A stretch of 64,000 nt of DNA from a bacterium SCSIO 12696 (GTDB lineage: Bacteria; Pseudomonadota; Gammaproteobacteria; Pseudomonadales; Porticoccaceae). The notes below the pieces were generated by a model that saw only the letters and a list, made by a program, of their open reading frames with translations, was not told the origin of the DNA and made no database searches. The position numbers and the translations under genes are program-made. The DNA is taken from the NCBI GenBank assembly GCA_024397955.1, contig CP073744.1, forward strand, positions 2,577,501 through 2,641,500. The letters are read 5' to 3'. This document shows positions 40,233 through 49,501 of this stretch, piece after piece. Each line of letters starts with the position of its first letter. The first letter of the stretch is position 1.

Positions 40233-40562
40233 GTGGACTCGCACACCAGCAAACAACTTCAACAGCAACTGATTGCCGAGCAGGAACGTCTACAGGAGCT
40301 GGTTGAGCGCACCGCCAAGCATTTGTATCGTCGGGAGGAGCCCTACAGCGCGGACTTTGCAGAACAGGCCGTTGAAGTCAGCAATAACGAAGTGGTGGAG
40401 CATCTGGATCAGGACGCCAAACTGGAACTGGCGCAAATTCGCCGTGCGCTGGCCAAGTTTGCGGATGGCAGCTATGGGTTTTGTGAATCCTGTGAGCAAG
40501 CCATTAACCAACAGCGGCTCAAAGTGATTCCGTACACACCGTATTGCATTGACTGCGCTTGA
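40233..40562 (+). CDS. DksA/TraR-family zinc-finger protein
   Basis: 109 residues starting at GTG, with GGGGAGG upstream. An N-terminal coiled coil (about 5-75) is followed by a four-Cys zinc finger C84-x2-C87-x17-C105-x2-C108. It is shorter than DksA and resembles small TraR/YbiI-like proteins. It probably acts on RNA polymerase through the secondary channel, but its tip lacks the DksA DPxDxA sequence, so the activity is uncertain. Unlike dksA2 at 51783 it keeps all zinc ligands. Confidence 0.8.
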   Translation: MDSHTSKQLQQQLIAEQERLQELVERTAKHLYRREEPYSADFAEQAVEVSNNEVVEHLDQDAKLELAQIRRALAKFADGSYGFCESCEQAINQQRLKVIPYTPYCIDCA

Positions 40563-40573
40563 TGGCACTCTGT

Positions 40574-40598
40574 CGCCCCGGTGCAACACCGGGGCGTT
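40574..40598 (+). terminator. Hairpin after the DksA-like gene
   Basis: CGCCCCGGTG and CACCGGGGCG form a perfect 10-bp stem with a three-base loop. Only a weak T tract (TTGTGCTT) follows. Confidence 0.65.
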
Positions 40599-40668
40599 GT
40601 GCTTCCTGTGATTGGGTTTTGAGGGGCATCGCGTTATATTAACTGCCCCCCAAGCCTCAGGAGGAGGC

Positions 40669-41142
40669 ATGATTGCGCAGATAGACAGCTGGATTGACCA
40701 GCTTAATACTCATCATCGGGAGCAGCGCAGGCCCTGTTCCAGTTTGGTCAATCACCTGAGTGGCTACTTTCCGAGCCACTTTCTCGCGACGTCGTATTTT
40801 GTCGTTGTTGATGTTGTGCCAAAACCCAATTTTTCTGAGCTGCGGAAAATGCCGGGTCTGGATCAATTTCTCGATATGAAAGACGACGCCATCACCTATA
40901 AAGATACCTACTACATTGCCCGCAGCTGCGAAAGCAATATGCCATTACACGTGCATGAATTGGTGCATGTGGCCCAGTGGCGTCAACTGGGTGAACGTCA
41001 ATTTGTACAGCGCTATATCGACGAGTTAGGCACCTACGGTTACAAGGACGCACCGTTGGAGGTAATGGCCTACTACCTGCAAGGGTGTTTTGAAAAACGC
41101 CAACCTGTCGAAGTACTGCAGTACCTAGCCGTGCATCTGTAA
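40669..41142 (+). CDS. HExxH-containing protein, putative metalloprotease-like
   Basis: 157 residues starting at ATG 40669, chosen for a strong AGGAGGAGG just upstream. The motif HELVHVAQWRQLG has the HExxH pattern of zinc peptidases, followed by QFVQRYIDELGTYGYKDAPLEVMAY, whose Glu could be a third metal ligand. There is no signal peptide or membrane helix. Similar motifs occur in DUF4157-like proteins. Function is unknown and activity untested. Confidence 0.65.
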   Translation: MIAQIDSWIDQLNTHHREQRRPCSSLVNHLSGYFPSHFLATSYFVVVDVVPKPNFSELRKMPGLDQFLDMKDDAITYKDTYYIARSCESNMPLHVHELVHVAQWRQLGERQFVQRYIDELGTYGYKDAPLEVMAYYLQGCFEKRQPVEVLQYLAVHL

Positions 41143-41244
41143 GCGCCGAATTTACGTAAAATTTACGCACTCTTACACCAGCAATACCCAAACTTTCACA
41201 GGCCACTTCTAGACTGAAGCCAACTCCTAAACAGTGGCTTCACG

Positions 41245-43485
41245 ATGAAATGGCGTCTATTTTCCCTTGTATTTTCGGTATCCGTACTCTTTGGTTGTGG
41301 CGGTGGTGGCGATTCCAGCAGCAGTTCTGTTGGAACTGGCACTGATGGTTTTGTCGGTGTTGAACCTGAGCCAGCGCCGGAACCTCCCAGCGTTGGTAAT
41401 TCGGAACAACCGAATATCCTGTTGATTATTGCTGATGACCAGGGCCTGGATTCTTCTGCCCAGTACGACTTGAGCCTGGATTTGCCAGATACACCAACCC
41501 TGAACTCACTGGCCGAATCTGGCCTGGTGTTTGAAAATGTCTGGGCGACCCCCGCCTGTACCACTACCCGCAGCAGCATTATCACTGGTAAATACGGGGT
41601 GAACACCGGTGTGACGGCGGTTGGCGATCGGCTGCCCAGCGATGCCATTACCCTGCAGTCCTATTTGGCCAACGACGCCGCCACGGCAAATTACCAGTCT
41701 GCGATTATTGGCAAATGGCATCTGGATGGCGGCAATGCGGACCCGGACCACCCCAACGAAATGGGCGTGCCTTATTACGCGGGTTTGCTGTCAGGGGCGT
41801 TGAGCGATTACAACCAATGGAGTCTGACCATAAACGGCCAGACCAGCACCTCCACCAACTACAACACCACCGAGCTGACCGACCAGGCCATCAGCTGGGT
41901 GCAAGATCAAAACGCCCCGTGGTTTTTATGGTTGGCATACGTTGCCCCCCACTCACCATTCCACCTGCCCCCGGAAGCCTTGCACAGTCGTAACCTGTCT
42001 GGGACGGAAACAGACATCGCCAATAATCCCAGGGATTACTACCTGGCGGCGATTGAGGCCATGGATTCAGAGATCGGCCGGCTGTTGAGTTCCATGAGCC
42101 AGGAACAACGAGACAACACCATTGTGCTCTACATTGGTGATAACGGCAGCCCGGCGCGAGTGACCGATCCGCTGGTCTTTAACGATTCCAAAGGCAGTTT
42201 GACCGAAGGGGGATTGCGGGTACCCATGATTGTTTCCGGGGCTGGAGTCACCCGGCAGAACCAGCGGGAACAGGCGCTGGTCAGCAGCGTGGATTTTTTC
42301 GCCACCATTACCGAACTGGCGGGCAGCAGTACCACGGCTATTCACAATAGCGTCAGCTTTGCCGGTTTACTGAGTGATCCCAATAGTAATGCCAAAGATT
42401 ATATTTACGCCGACTTCGACAGCGACCAGATTTCCGGTTGGGCCATTCGCAACCAGCGTTACAAATTGGTGGAATACACTGATGGCAGTCAAGAATTGTA
42501 CGATCTGCAAGACAACCCGGACGAAACCATCAACCTGCTTACCAGCGGGTTGGATGTAAGCGCTATTTTGACTGAGCTGGATGACCAGGCATCGCTTATT
42601 CGTCAGGGTACGAATAGCGGGGGAGGCACACCACCCAGCAGCGACCCAGTGGATATTACCGGTGTTATTCTCACTAACCTGAGCGCCAATTGCGCGGATT
42701 ACGTGAACAACTACCAATCGTCAGCGCGGGACGTGAACAACGATGCACTGTTCAGTGGCGCGCTGAGCATCAGCGTTAACGGTGATAAGTGTGTGCTGGA
42801 ATCCAATGGCATTCCCAACCATGACTTTAACGATGGCACCCGTAGTTTTGCCAACGACGTGTCCGAGCAAAGCCAATATTTTGAAATTACCGCCAACCCG
42901 CAATTTGCCGCGCAGGCAACGCCCATCGCTATTGGTACAGACAACGGCTTGATGCTTAACGGCGTCAAAATTGACTTGTTGGCTGCGGCTTGTTTTGAGG
43001 TGGGTGACGAACGCACTGGTTGCAACAATATGGATCAGCCCTGGCGTTTCGACCCATTGTTTGAAAGCAGTGCCTTCGCTATGGACAGCCACAATGCTCA
43101 TGCCCAACCGGACGGTAGCTACCACTATCACGGCACACCCAATGCCTTGTTTCACGCCGACAGCAATATCGAGTCACCAGTAGTGGGTTTTGCCGCCGAT
43201 GGATTCCCCATCTTCGGCACCTGGTTTGAGGATGGCAGTAACGTACGTCAGGCTACATCCAGCTATCGCCTGAAAACTGGCGCCCGCCCCAGTGATGCAG
43301 GCAATCCCGGTGGGGTTTACGACGGTACCTTTCGGGATGATTACGAGTACGTGGAGGGTTTGGGCGATCTGGATGAGTGCAACGGCATGACCGTAAATGG
43401 GGTGTATGGGTATTACATCACCGACGGGTTTCCCTACATGATGGCTTGCCTGAAAGGCGCGATAGACCCGTCTTTTGTTCGATAA
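41245..43485 (+). CDS. Lipoprotein sulfatase fused to a YHYH domain
   Basis: 746 residues. The N-terminal lipobox (SVLFGC, Cys18) is followed by a Gly/Ser-rich spacer. The sulfatase domain (about 55-440) has metal ligands in LIIADDQG (D64, D65), the helper TGKY and HSPFHLPPEA, and GDNGSP. The formylglycine site reads C105-T-T-T-R109; the usual C/S-x-P/A-x-R has Pro or Ala at the third position, so maturation is unsure. The C-terminal part (about 480-746) is a YHYH domain (GSYHYHGTPNALF, GFAADGFPIFG) with several Cys. The protein should sit on the cell surface. The substrate, perhaps an algal sulfated sugar, is a guess. Confidence 0.85.
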   Translation: MKWRLFSLVFSVSVLFGCGGGGDSSSSSVGTGTDGFVGVEPEPAPEPPSVGNSEQPNILLIIADDQGLDSSAQYDLSLDLPDTPTLNSLAESGLVFENVWATPACTTTRSSIITGKYGVNTGVTAVGDRLPSDAITLQSYLANDAATANYQSAIIGKWHLDGGNADPDHPNEMGVPYYAGLLSGALSDYNQWSLTINGQTSTSTNYNTTELTDQAISWVQDQNAPWFLWLAYVAPHSPFHLPPEALHSRNLSGTETDIANNPRDYYLAAIEAMDSEIGRLLSSMSQEQRDNTIVLYIGDNGSPARVTDPLVFNDSKGSLTEGGLRVPMIVSGAGVTRQNQREQALVSSVDFFATITELAGSSTTAIHNSVSFAGLLSDPNSNAKDYIYADFDSDQISGWAIRNQRYKLVEYTDGSQELYDLQDNPDETINLLTSGLDVSAILTELDDQASLIRQGTNSGGGTPPSSDPVDITGVILTNLSANCADYVNNYQSSARDVNNDALFSGALSISVNGDKCVLESNGIPNHDFNDGTRSFANDVSEQSQYFEITANPQFAAQATPIAIGTDNGLMLNGVKIDLLAAACFEVGDERTGCNNMDQPWRFDPLFESSAFAMDSHNAHAQPDGSYHYHGTPNALFHADSNIESPVVGFAADGFPIFGTWFEDGSNVRQATSSYRLKTGARPSDAGNPGGVYDGTFRDDYEYVEGLGDLDECNGMTVNGVYGYYITDGFPYMMACLKGAIDPSFVR

Positions 43486-43606
43486 CTGGCGGATAGTCGC
43501 CCAATCGCTTTATAACCACTACACTGTGCAAATTCTGAGTGCTCGCCGGCAACCGTGTTGATGGCGGATAGCACAATAGATACGCGCAAGTGACTGTGGG
43601 CCTGTG

Positions 43607-44623
43607 ATGGCAAATCGCCTCAACCAGATACTGACGATATGGAGCGAGTCTAAAGACTCACTGCAATGGGTGCTGGCCACCATTGTTGCCACCGATGGCT
43701 CCTCTTACCGCAAAGCCGGCGCCATGATGTTGATTAACAGCCTGGGCAAATATCATGGCTTACTCAGCGGTGGCTGTCTGGAGTCAGACATTATGCGCCA
43801 GGCCCGGCGCTGCTGGGAGACGGGTTATAGCCGCATTATTGAATACGATATGCGCGAAGAAACCGATGTTTCGTGGCAATTGGGCATCGGTTGTGGGGGC
43901 ATGGTACGCATTCTGTTACAGCCGGTCAGTGCGGACAATAATTACCTGGAGTTGATGGAATTACAGCGCCATTCGCAACAGCGCCAGCCTTGTATTTACC
44001 GGCAAAAAATCTTTCAAGGTTTTCCTGAAAGCGCAGTGTTACAGCCCGTGGACGCTCCTCAGTTGGCAAACCGCAAGGTGCTGCTGGATGCAGACAGCAG
44101 TATGCTGTATCAACAAGTGCGGCCAACGCCTCACCTGGCGGTCTTTGGCGGCGGGGTGGATGCAACCCCGGTCGTCGAACTGGCGGCCACGTTGGGTTGG
44201 CATATTTCCCTGTTTGACCCCCGTGCCGGCTATGCACGGGCCGCCTATTTCCCCGGTGCCCAGCAAGTTATCCACCAATCTTATTTGGAGTTGTCAGGCC
44301 ACGGTGCCGTGGCCGATATTGACGCCGCTGTGGTGATGCACCACAACGTTGAACTGGACGCCCAGGCTATCCAACTGCTGCAGCAATCCCCGGTGAAATA
44401 CCTGGGGCTACTGGGCCCGGCACATCGTACTGAGCGAGTATTGCAAGCGGCAGGCTTGAGCAAAAATGACCTCAAACTGCCTTTGGCTAATCCCGTCGGT
44501 TTACGCCTGGGAGGTGAATTGCCGGAATCCATAGCCCTGGCGATGGTGGCCGAAATTCACGCGGTACTGGAAGGCACAGATGGTTTGTCCATCAGTGGTC
44601 TGTTATCACAGGGGGGCGAGTGA
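43607..44623 (+). CDS. xdhC: XdhC/CoxI-family molybdenum hydroxylase maturation factor
   Basis: 338 residues from ATG 43607 (a GTG at 43604 is adjacent). The N-terminal XdhC domain (LATIVATDGSSYRKAGAMMLI, SGGCLESDI, GIGCGGMVRILLQP) is followed by a Rossmann domain (LAVFGGGVDATPVVELAATLGW). Such proteins bind Mo cofactor, help its sulfuration and insert it into xanthine-dehydrogenase-type enzymes. Its stop overlaps the mocA start (GTGA), and iorA-iorB follow, so it should serve that enzyme. Confidence 0.88.
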   Translation: MANRLNQILTIWSESKDSLQWVLATIVATDGSSYRKAGAMMLINSLGKYHGLLSGGCLESDIMRQARRCWETGYSRIIEYDMREETDVSWQLGIGCGGMVRILLQPVSADNNYLELMELQRHSQQRQPCIYRQKIFQGFPESAVLQPVDAPQLANRKVLLDADSSMLYQQVRPTPHLAVFGGGVDATPVVELAATLGWHISLFDPRAGYARAAYFPGAQQVIHQSYLELSGHGAVADIDAAVVMHHNVELDAQAIQLLQQSPVKYLGLLGPAHRTERVLQAAGLSKNDLKLPLANPVGLRLGGELPESIALAMVAEIHAVLEGTDGLSISGLLSQGGE

Positions 44624-45207
44624 AGTTACGCGCCTTGCTGATGGCTGCCGGCCGTGGCTCGCGATTTGGTGGCCTCAAGCAATTGGCTGAGGTAAGTGGC
44701 CAGCCTATGGTTACTCGCAGCCTGGCGGTGTATCAACAAGTCTTAGGCAATCAGGTGAGCCTGGTACTGGGCTGCCAGGCTGCTACTGTCGCGCAGAGCC
44801 TGGCAGACACGGTGGCAGTGATTCACGCCAAACGGTGGCAGCAGGGATTAGGTGCTAGTATTGGTGATGCGATCAAACAATTACCGGCAGATACCAGTCA
44901 TGTGCTGATTGGCTTGGCGGATCAGGTGGCCATACAGACCGGTGATTTGAAGCGCCTTATGGATGCATCCCAGCAGCACCCAGACAAAATGATCGCGGCG
45001 TTTTATCAGGGCCAAGTCGGTGCGCCTGTGATTTTTCCACGTCGTTATTTCGCCGACCTAAAACAACTGAACGAAGACAAAGGCGCAAAATCGATTTTGC
45101 AGCAGCACAGCCAAAACCTGATCGCCGTAGAGCTGTCAAACGCCAGTATTGATATCGATACCTCGGAACAACTGAACAGCTGTGCAAACTCAAAAAATTC
45201 GAACTGA
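44620..45207 (+). CDS. mocA: Molybdenum cofactor cytidylyltransferase-like protein
   Basis: 195 residues with a GTG start overlapping the xdhC stop. The nucleotidyltransferase motif [15 protein letters not shown] and the metal-binding ADQVAI match MocA/MobA-like proteins. It would convert molybdopterin to the cytosine dinucleotide form used by the following hydroxylase. Its 3' end is 22 bases before iorA. Confidence 0.85.
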   Translation: MKLRALLMAAGRGSRFGGLKQLAEVSGQPMVTRSLAVYQQVLGNQVSLVLGCQAATVAQSLADTVAVIHAKRWQQGLGASIGDAIKQLPADTSHVLIGLADQVAIQTGDLKRLMDASQQHPDKMIAAFYQGQVGAPVIFPRRYFADLKQLNEDKGAKSILQQHSQNLIAVELSNASIDIDTSEQLNSCANSKNSN

Positions 45208-45229
45208 TAACCCTCAGAGGCAAGCAACG

Positions 45230-45697
45230 ATGGTGACATTTACCGTGAATAGCAAACCTGTCGAACTGGATGCCGACCCCAATATGCCGCTGCTGTGGGC
45301 ACTGCGGGATTTACTGCACATGACCGGCACCAAATTCGGTTGCGGCATTGCCCAATGTGGTGCCTGCACGGTGCATATGGATGGCCAACCTATTCGCTCC
45401 TGTGTGATGCCACTGTCGGCGGTAGCGGGCAAAGCGATTACTACCATTGAAGGGCTGGCCACTGATGTTGGTCTACACCCGGTTCAGCAAGCCTGGAAAG
45501 AACACAATGTGCCTCAGTGTGGTTACTGCCAATCCGGGCAGATGATGAGTGCGGCGGCGCTATTGGCATCGAATCCCAATCCGGATGATGACGCCATTAA
45601 TAACTTCATGCAGGGCAATATCTGCCGTTGCGGCACCTACCCCCGGATTAAAGCGGCCATTAAGTCCGCGGCCAAAAATGTGGGAGCTGAGTCATGA
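45230..45697 (+). CDS. iorA: [2Fe-2S] subunit of a molybdenum hydroxylase (IorA-like)
   Basis: 155 residues from ATG 45230. The plant-type ferredoxin domain has C38, C43, C46 and C58 ([18 protein letters not shown]). The second cluster domain has C97, C100, C132 and C134 ([17 protein letters not shown]). It carries electrons from the Mo site of IorB. The iorA stop overlaps the iorB ATG. Two-subunit enzymes without an FAD subunit, such as isoquinoline 1-oxidoreductase, have this layout. Confidence 0.9.
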   Translation: MVTFTVNSKPVELDADPNMPLLWALRDLLHMTGTKFGCGIAQCGACTVHMDGQPIRSCVMPLSAVAGKAITTIEGLATDVGLHPVQQAWKEHNVPQCGYCQSGQMMSAAALLASNPNPDDDAINNFMQGNICRCGTYPRIKAAIKSAAKNVGAES

Positions 45698-47958
45698 GTA
45701 GTGCATCCACAAAAAACAGAGCTGTTACCAGCTTGAGCCGGCGCGACTTCCTCAAAAAAACCGGGTTGGCGGGGGGCGGTTTGTTATTGGGGGCCTCGAT
45801 CCCATTGTCGGCAACACTGCCATTACCGGTGTGGGCCGGAGATCACGGCGATGAACATGTGCTCAACCTGTTTGTGCGTATTGGCAGTGATGACAAAGTC
45901 CATATTGTCTGCCATCGCAGCGAAATGGGGCAGGGTATTCGCACTGGCACCACGCAAATTGTGGCCGAGGAACTGTGCGCCGATTGGGCGAAAGTGGAAG
46001 TGGTGCAAGGGCTTGCTGACGAAGCCTATGGCAGCCAAAACACCGACGGTTCCCGCTCTATTCGCCGCTTCTATACGACCTTGAGAGAAATGGGGGCTAC
46101 CGCTCGTACGCTGTTGGAGCAAGCTGCAGCCCAAGTGTGGAAAGTAGAGCCGGCAAAAGTCTACGCCAAAAATAATGCGGTACACCTGAAAGGCAGTAAC
46201 AAGTCCCTGTCCTTTGGTGAGTTGGCGGAACGGGCGGCCAGTCTACCCACCCCAGCTAAAGACCAACTGACGTTTAAATCCCCGGGCAATTTTGAGCTGA
46301 TCGGCAAGTCGGTACCGATTGTGGATATGGACGCCATGCTCACGGGCGACACTACTTACGGCCAGGACATGCACCTGGACGGCATGTTGTACGCCAGTAT
46401 CGAGCGCTCCCCGGTGGTGGGTGCAACGGTAAAAGGTTTTGATCGCAAGGCAGCTCTGGCGGTGGCCAATGTTAAGCAGGTTATCGAAATGCCCAAACAG
46501 CCAAAGCCGGTGGCTTTTCATCCATTAAATGGTGTGGCGGTATTGGCCGACAACACCTGGGCGGCGCTACAGGGGCGTCAGGCGCTTAACGTTCAGTGGC
46601 AGTTGGGAGCGAATAAAAACCACAGCTCGGCGGGTTTTAACAAACAGCTGGGCGAAAAGATGGTGACCAAAGGCCGGGTGATTCGCGCCAAGGGTGATGC
46701 TTACAGCGCGCTGGATAATGCCAGCCGTAAAGTAGAAGCCAGCTATCGCGTTCCTTATCTGGTGCATGCTCCCATGGAGCCGCCTGCGGCCACTGCTCGT
46801 GTGCAAGACGGCCGCTGCGAGGTTTGGGCCTGTACCCAAACGCCTCAAAGTACCCAACAGAATGTGGCTGCCGCTCTGGGCCTCGATAAATCCCAGGTCA
46901 AAGTCAATGTCACCTTGCTTGGGGGTGGTTTTGGTCGCAAATCCAAACCGGATTTTTCCGTAGAAGCGGCTCTGCTGGCAAAACAAACCGGTAAGCCGGT
47001 GAAAGTGGTGTGGAGCAGGGAGGATGATATTCGCCAAGGCTATTACCACGCCATCAGCACCCAGCATTACGTGGCGGGTTTAGACTCGGACGGTGGTATT
47101 TCCGGCTGGGTGCAACGCACCGCGTTTCCGAGTATCGGTTCTACGTTTAGCGACGGGGTAGACGATGCCCAGGGCTGGGAACTGGATCAGAGTTTTGCCG
47201 ATATGCCGTTTGCGCTGGAAGACTTTTCCTGTGAAAACCACAAAGCCAGTGCCCACATCCGCATTGGCTGGCTGCGCTCGGTGTGCAATATCCAGCACGG
47301 TTTTGCTCAGGGTTCGTTTGTGGATGAACTGGCCCAGGCCGCCGGTAAATCCACCCACGCTATGTGGCACCAGTTAATCGGTAGTGATCGTCTGGTGGAT
47401 CTGGGCTACCAATACAGCAACTACGGAGATCCACTGGATACCTACCCGGTAGACAGTAAACGCCTGAAAGCGGTGCTCGATCTGGTGGTGGAAAAATCCG
47501 CTGCCAATACCAAAACCGCAGCTGGGGAGGGTTGGGGCATCAGCGTACAACGCAGCTTTGTGGCTTACGTGGCGGTAGCCACCAAGGTGAAGGTGGATGG
47601 CAATAAAGTCACCGTATTGGAATCCCACGCCGCCATGGATGCCGGTACCGTGGTCAATCCAGACCGGGTTCATGCACAGCTGGAAGGGTCGATTATTTTT
47701 GGCCTGTCCCTGGCCTTAATGGGAGAAATCGAAGTCAAGGATGGCGCTGTCGTGCAATCCAACTTCCACGATTACCCGGTGCTGCGCATCCATCAAAACC
47801 CGGAGATTAAGACCTATATTGTGGACTCCGCGGCGCCGCCCTCCGGTGTCGGTGAGCCGGGTGTTCCCCCTGTGGCGGCCAGCCTGACCAATGCCATCTT
47901 TCACGCCTGCGGCAAGCGGGTTCGTGATTTGCCTGTAAACAAACGATTTGATGTTTGA
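45694..47958 (+). CDS. iorB: Molybdopterin-binding subunit of a molybdenum hydroxylase (IorB-like)
   Basis: 754 residues. A twin-arginine signal ([15 protein letters not shown]) predicts export of the folded complex to the periplasm, with IorA carried along. Mo-cofactor segments include [43 protein letters not shown] and the active-site Glu near the end ([14 protein letters not shown]). The isoquinoline 1-oxidoreductase/aldehyde dehydrogenase family hydroxylates N-heterocycles or aldehydes. The true substrate cannot be read. Confidence 0.9.
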   Translation: MSSASTKNRAVTSLSRRDFLKKTGLAGGGLLLGASIPLSATLPLPVWAGDHGDEHVLNLFVRIGSDDKVHIVCHRSEMGQGIRTGTTQIVAEELCADWAKVEVVQGLADEAYGSQNTDGSRSIRRFYTTLREMGATARTLLEQAAAQVWKVEPAKVYAKNNAVHLKGSNKSLSFGELAERAASLPTPAKDQLTFKSPGNFELIGKSVPIVDMDAMLTGDTTYGQDMHLDGMLYASIERSPVVGATVKGFDRKAALAVANVKQVIEMPKQPKPVAFHPLNGVAVLADNTWAALQGRQALNVQWQLGANKNHSSAGFNKQLGEKMVTKGRVIRAKGDAYSALDNASRKVEASYRVPYLVHAPMEPPAATARVQDGRCEVWACTQTPQSTQQNVAAALGLDKSQVKVNVTLLGGGFGRKSKPDFSVEAALLAKQTGKPVKVVWSREDDIRQGYYHAISTQHYVAGLDSDGGISGWVQRTAFPSIGSTFSDGVDDAQGWELDQSFADMPFALEDFSCENHKASAHIRIGWLRSVCNIQHGFAQGSFVDELAQAAGKSTHAMWHQLIGSDRLVDLGYQYSNYGDPLDTYPVDSKRLKAVLDLVVEKSAANTKTAAGEGWGISVQRSFVAYVAVATKVKVDGNKVTVLESHAAMDAGTVVNPDRVHAQLEGSIIFGLSLALMGEIEVKDGAVVQSNFHDYPVLRIHQNPEIKTYIVDSAAPPSGVGEPGVPPVAASLTNAIFHACGKRVRDLPVNKRFDV

Positions 47959-47974
47959 ACCCATGATGAGAAAG

Positions 47975-48002
47975 CAGCTCGGTAAGTGGCCTTGCCGAGC
48001 TG
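47975..48002 (+). terminator. Hairpin after iorB
   Basis: CAGCTCGG and CCGAGCTG pair around a 12-base loop, 17 bases after the iorB stop. No T-run follows, so it may be a weak or Rho-assisted end. The next 150 bases hold no visible gene. Confidence 0.55.
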
Positions 48003-48155
48003 TAACGCACTGATTAAAAAATAAAATTTTCCTGAGTCCGTCGCGGGCAACTCTGCCAATCCGTAAACATACCTGCTTTATTCACTGCCCTGTGTGAGCG
48101 AGTCTTCGCAAGGCTGGCCACAATTTGGGGGAGATTTATTCTTGATATAAATGAT

Positions 48156-48172
48156 ATGATACATCGTATCAT
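48156..48172 (+). promoter_or_regulatory. Putative Zur box
   Basis: ATGATAC and GTATCAT are perfect inverted repeats with three bases between, in an AT-rich context (AAATGATATGATAC). This fits the general Zur/Fur-family operator pattern. It lies 30 bases upstream of the COG0523 start, ahead of four genes that are known zinc-starvation genes in pseudomonads. The assignment to Zur rests on this operon content. Confidence 0.75.
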
Positions 48173-48201
48173 TTTTGATGATTTCGAGAGTAACTACACC
48201 T

Positions 48202-49407
48202 ATGCAACTCAATACCATTGAAAAACTTCCGGTAACGGTACTGTCCGGCTTTTTGGGTGCGGGCAAAACCACGGTGCTCAGCCACATCCTGAATAATCGA
48301 GAAGGCAAGAGAGTCGCTGTGATCGTCAACGATATGAGTGAAATTAATATTGACTCTGCCATAGTGCAGAGTGAGGTTTCGCTAAACCGCAGTGAAGAAA
48401 AGCTGGTTGAAATGAGCAACGGTTGTATCTGCTGCACGCTTCGAGAAGATCTTCTGGAAGAAGTTACCCATCTCGCAAAAGCCAAGCGTTTTGATTACCT
48501 GGTTATTGAATCCACAGGTATTTCCGAGCCCCTGCCGGTGGCGGAAACCTTTACTTTTGCTGACGAAGAGGGCGCTTCACTATCTGACGTGGCCGACCTG
48601 GATACCATGGTGACCGTGGTCGATGCCGTCAATTTTCTCAAGGATTATGACGAGGCGAAATACCTACAGGAGGCCGGTGAGTCTCTTGGTGAAGAGGATG
48701 AACGCAGTGTTGCCGACTTGCTGGTCGATCAAGTGGAGTTTGCCGACGTTATTTTAATCAGCAAAACTGATTTAGCGACGGCTGCTGATGTTGAGCGCCT
48801 GACAGCCATCCTCAAAACCCTGAACACTCACGCCAGGATAGTGCCCATTGCTCAAGGGCAAGTAAACATCGATGAAGTGTTAAGCACCGGTTTGTTCGAC
48901 TTCGAACGGGCACAGCAAGCCCCCGGTTGGCTCAAGGAAATGCGAGGTGAGCATGTTCCCGAAACCGAGGAATATGGCATCGGCAGTTTTAGCTATCTTG
49001 CTCGACGGCCTTTCCATCCGGAAAAATTTCACAACTTTCTGCACAGCACCGACAAGTACGGCAAATTGATTCGCTCCAAAGGTTACTTTTGGCTGGCATC
49101 AAGACCTGAATACGCCGGTCAGTGGAGTCAGGCAGGCGGCATTGCTCGTTATGGTTTTGCGGGGATGTTTTGGAAAGCGGTGCCTCAACAAAACTGGCCG
49201 ACGGATGAAGAATATCTAGCGGCTATTGAAAAACAATGGGTAGAGCCTTTTGGGGATATGCGCCAAGAGCTCGTATTTATCGGTCAAGGTTTGGACGAAG
49301 ACAGAATCACCCAAGCGCTCGATCAATGCCTGTTGAGTGAAGAAGAGCTATTGCGAGGCAAGGCTTACTGGAAAACACTGAATGATCCATTTCCTGCATG
49401 GCAATAA
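48202..49407 (+). CDS. zigA: COG0523 GTPase, zinc metallochaperone
   Basis: 401 residues from ATG 48202. Walker [10 protein letters not shown] (16-24) is followed by the metal-binding motif G-C75-I-C77-C78 ([10 protein letters not shown]), diagnostic of the CobW/COG0523 family. The C-terminal CobW domain ([22 protein letters not shown]) is present. Members under Zur control deliver zinc to key enzymes in zinc shortage. It is first in an operon with pyrC2, folE2 and dksA2. Confidence 0.9.
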   Translation: MQLNTIEKLPVTVLSGFLGAGKTTVLSHILNNREGKRVAVIVNDMSEINIDSAIVQSEVSLNRSEEKLVEMSNGCICCTLREDLLEEVTHLAKAKRFDYLVIESTGISEPLPVAETFTFADEEGASLSDVADLDTMVTVVDAVNFLKDYDEAKYLQEAGESLGEEDERSVADLLVDQVEFADVILISKTDLATAADVERLTAILKTLNTHARIVPIAQGQVNIDEVLSTGLFDFERAQQAPGWLKEMRGEHVPETEEYGIGSFSYLARRPFHPEKFHNFLHSTDKYGKLIRSKGYFWLASRPEYAGQWSQAGGIARYGFAGMFWKAVPQQNWPTDEEYLAAIEKQWVEPFGDMRQELVFIGQGLDEDRITQALDQCLLSEEELLRGKAYWKTLNDPFPAWQ

Positions 49408-49501
49408 CGGGTGATGTTGTTTTGAGCCACATTTGTATTTTTTGCGATCACGGTAATACCAAGTCCCGCGGTCAAATTTTGGCTTTAGCAGGCAGCCCTC
49501 T

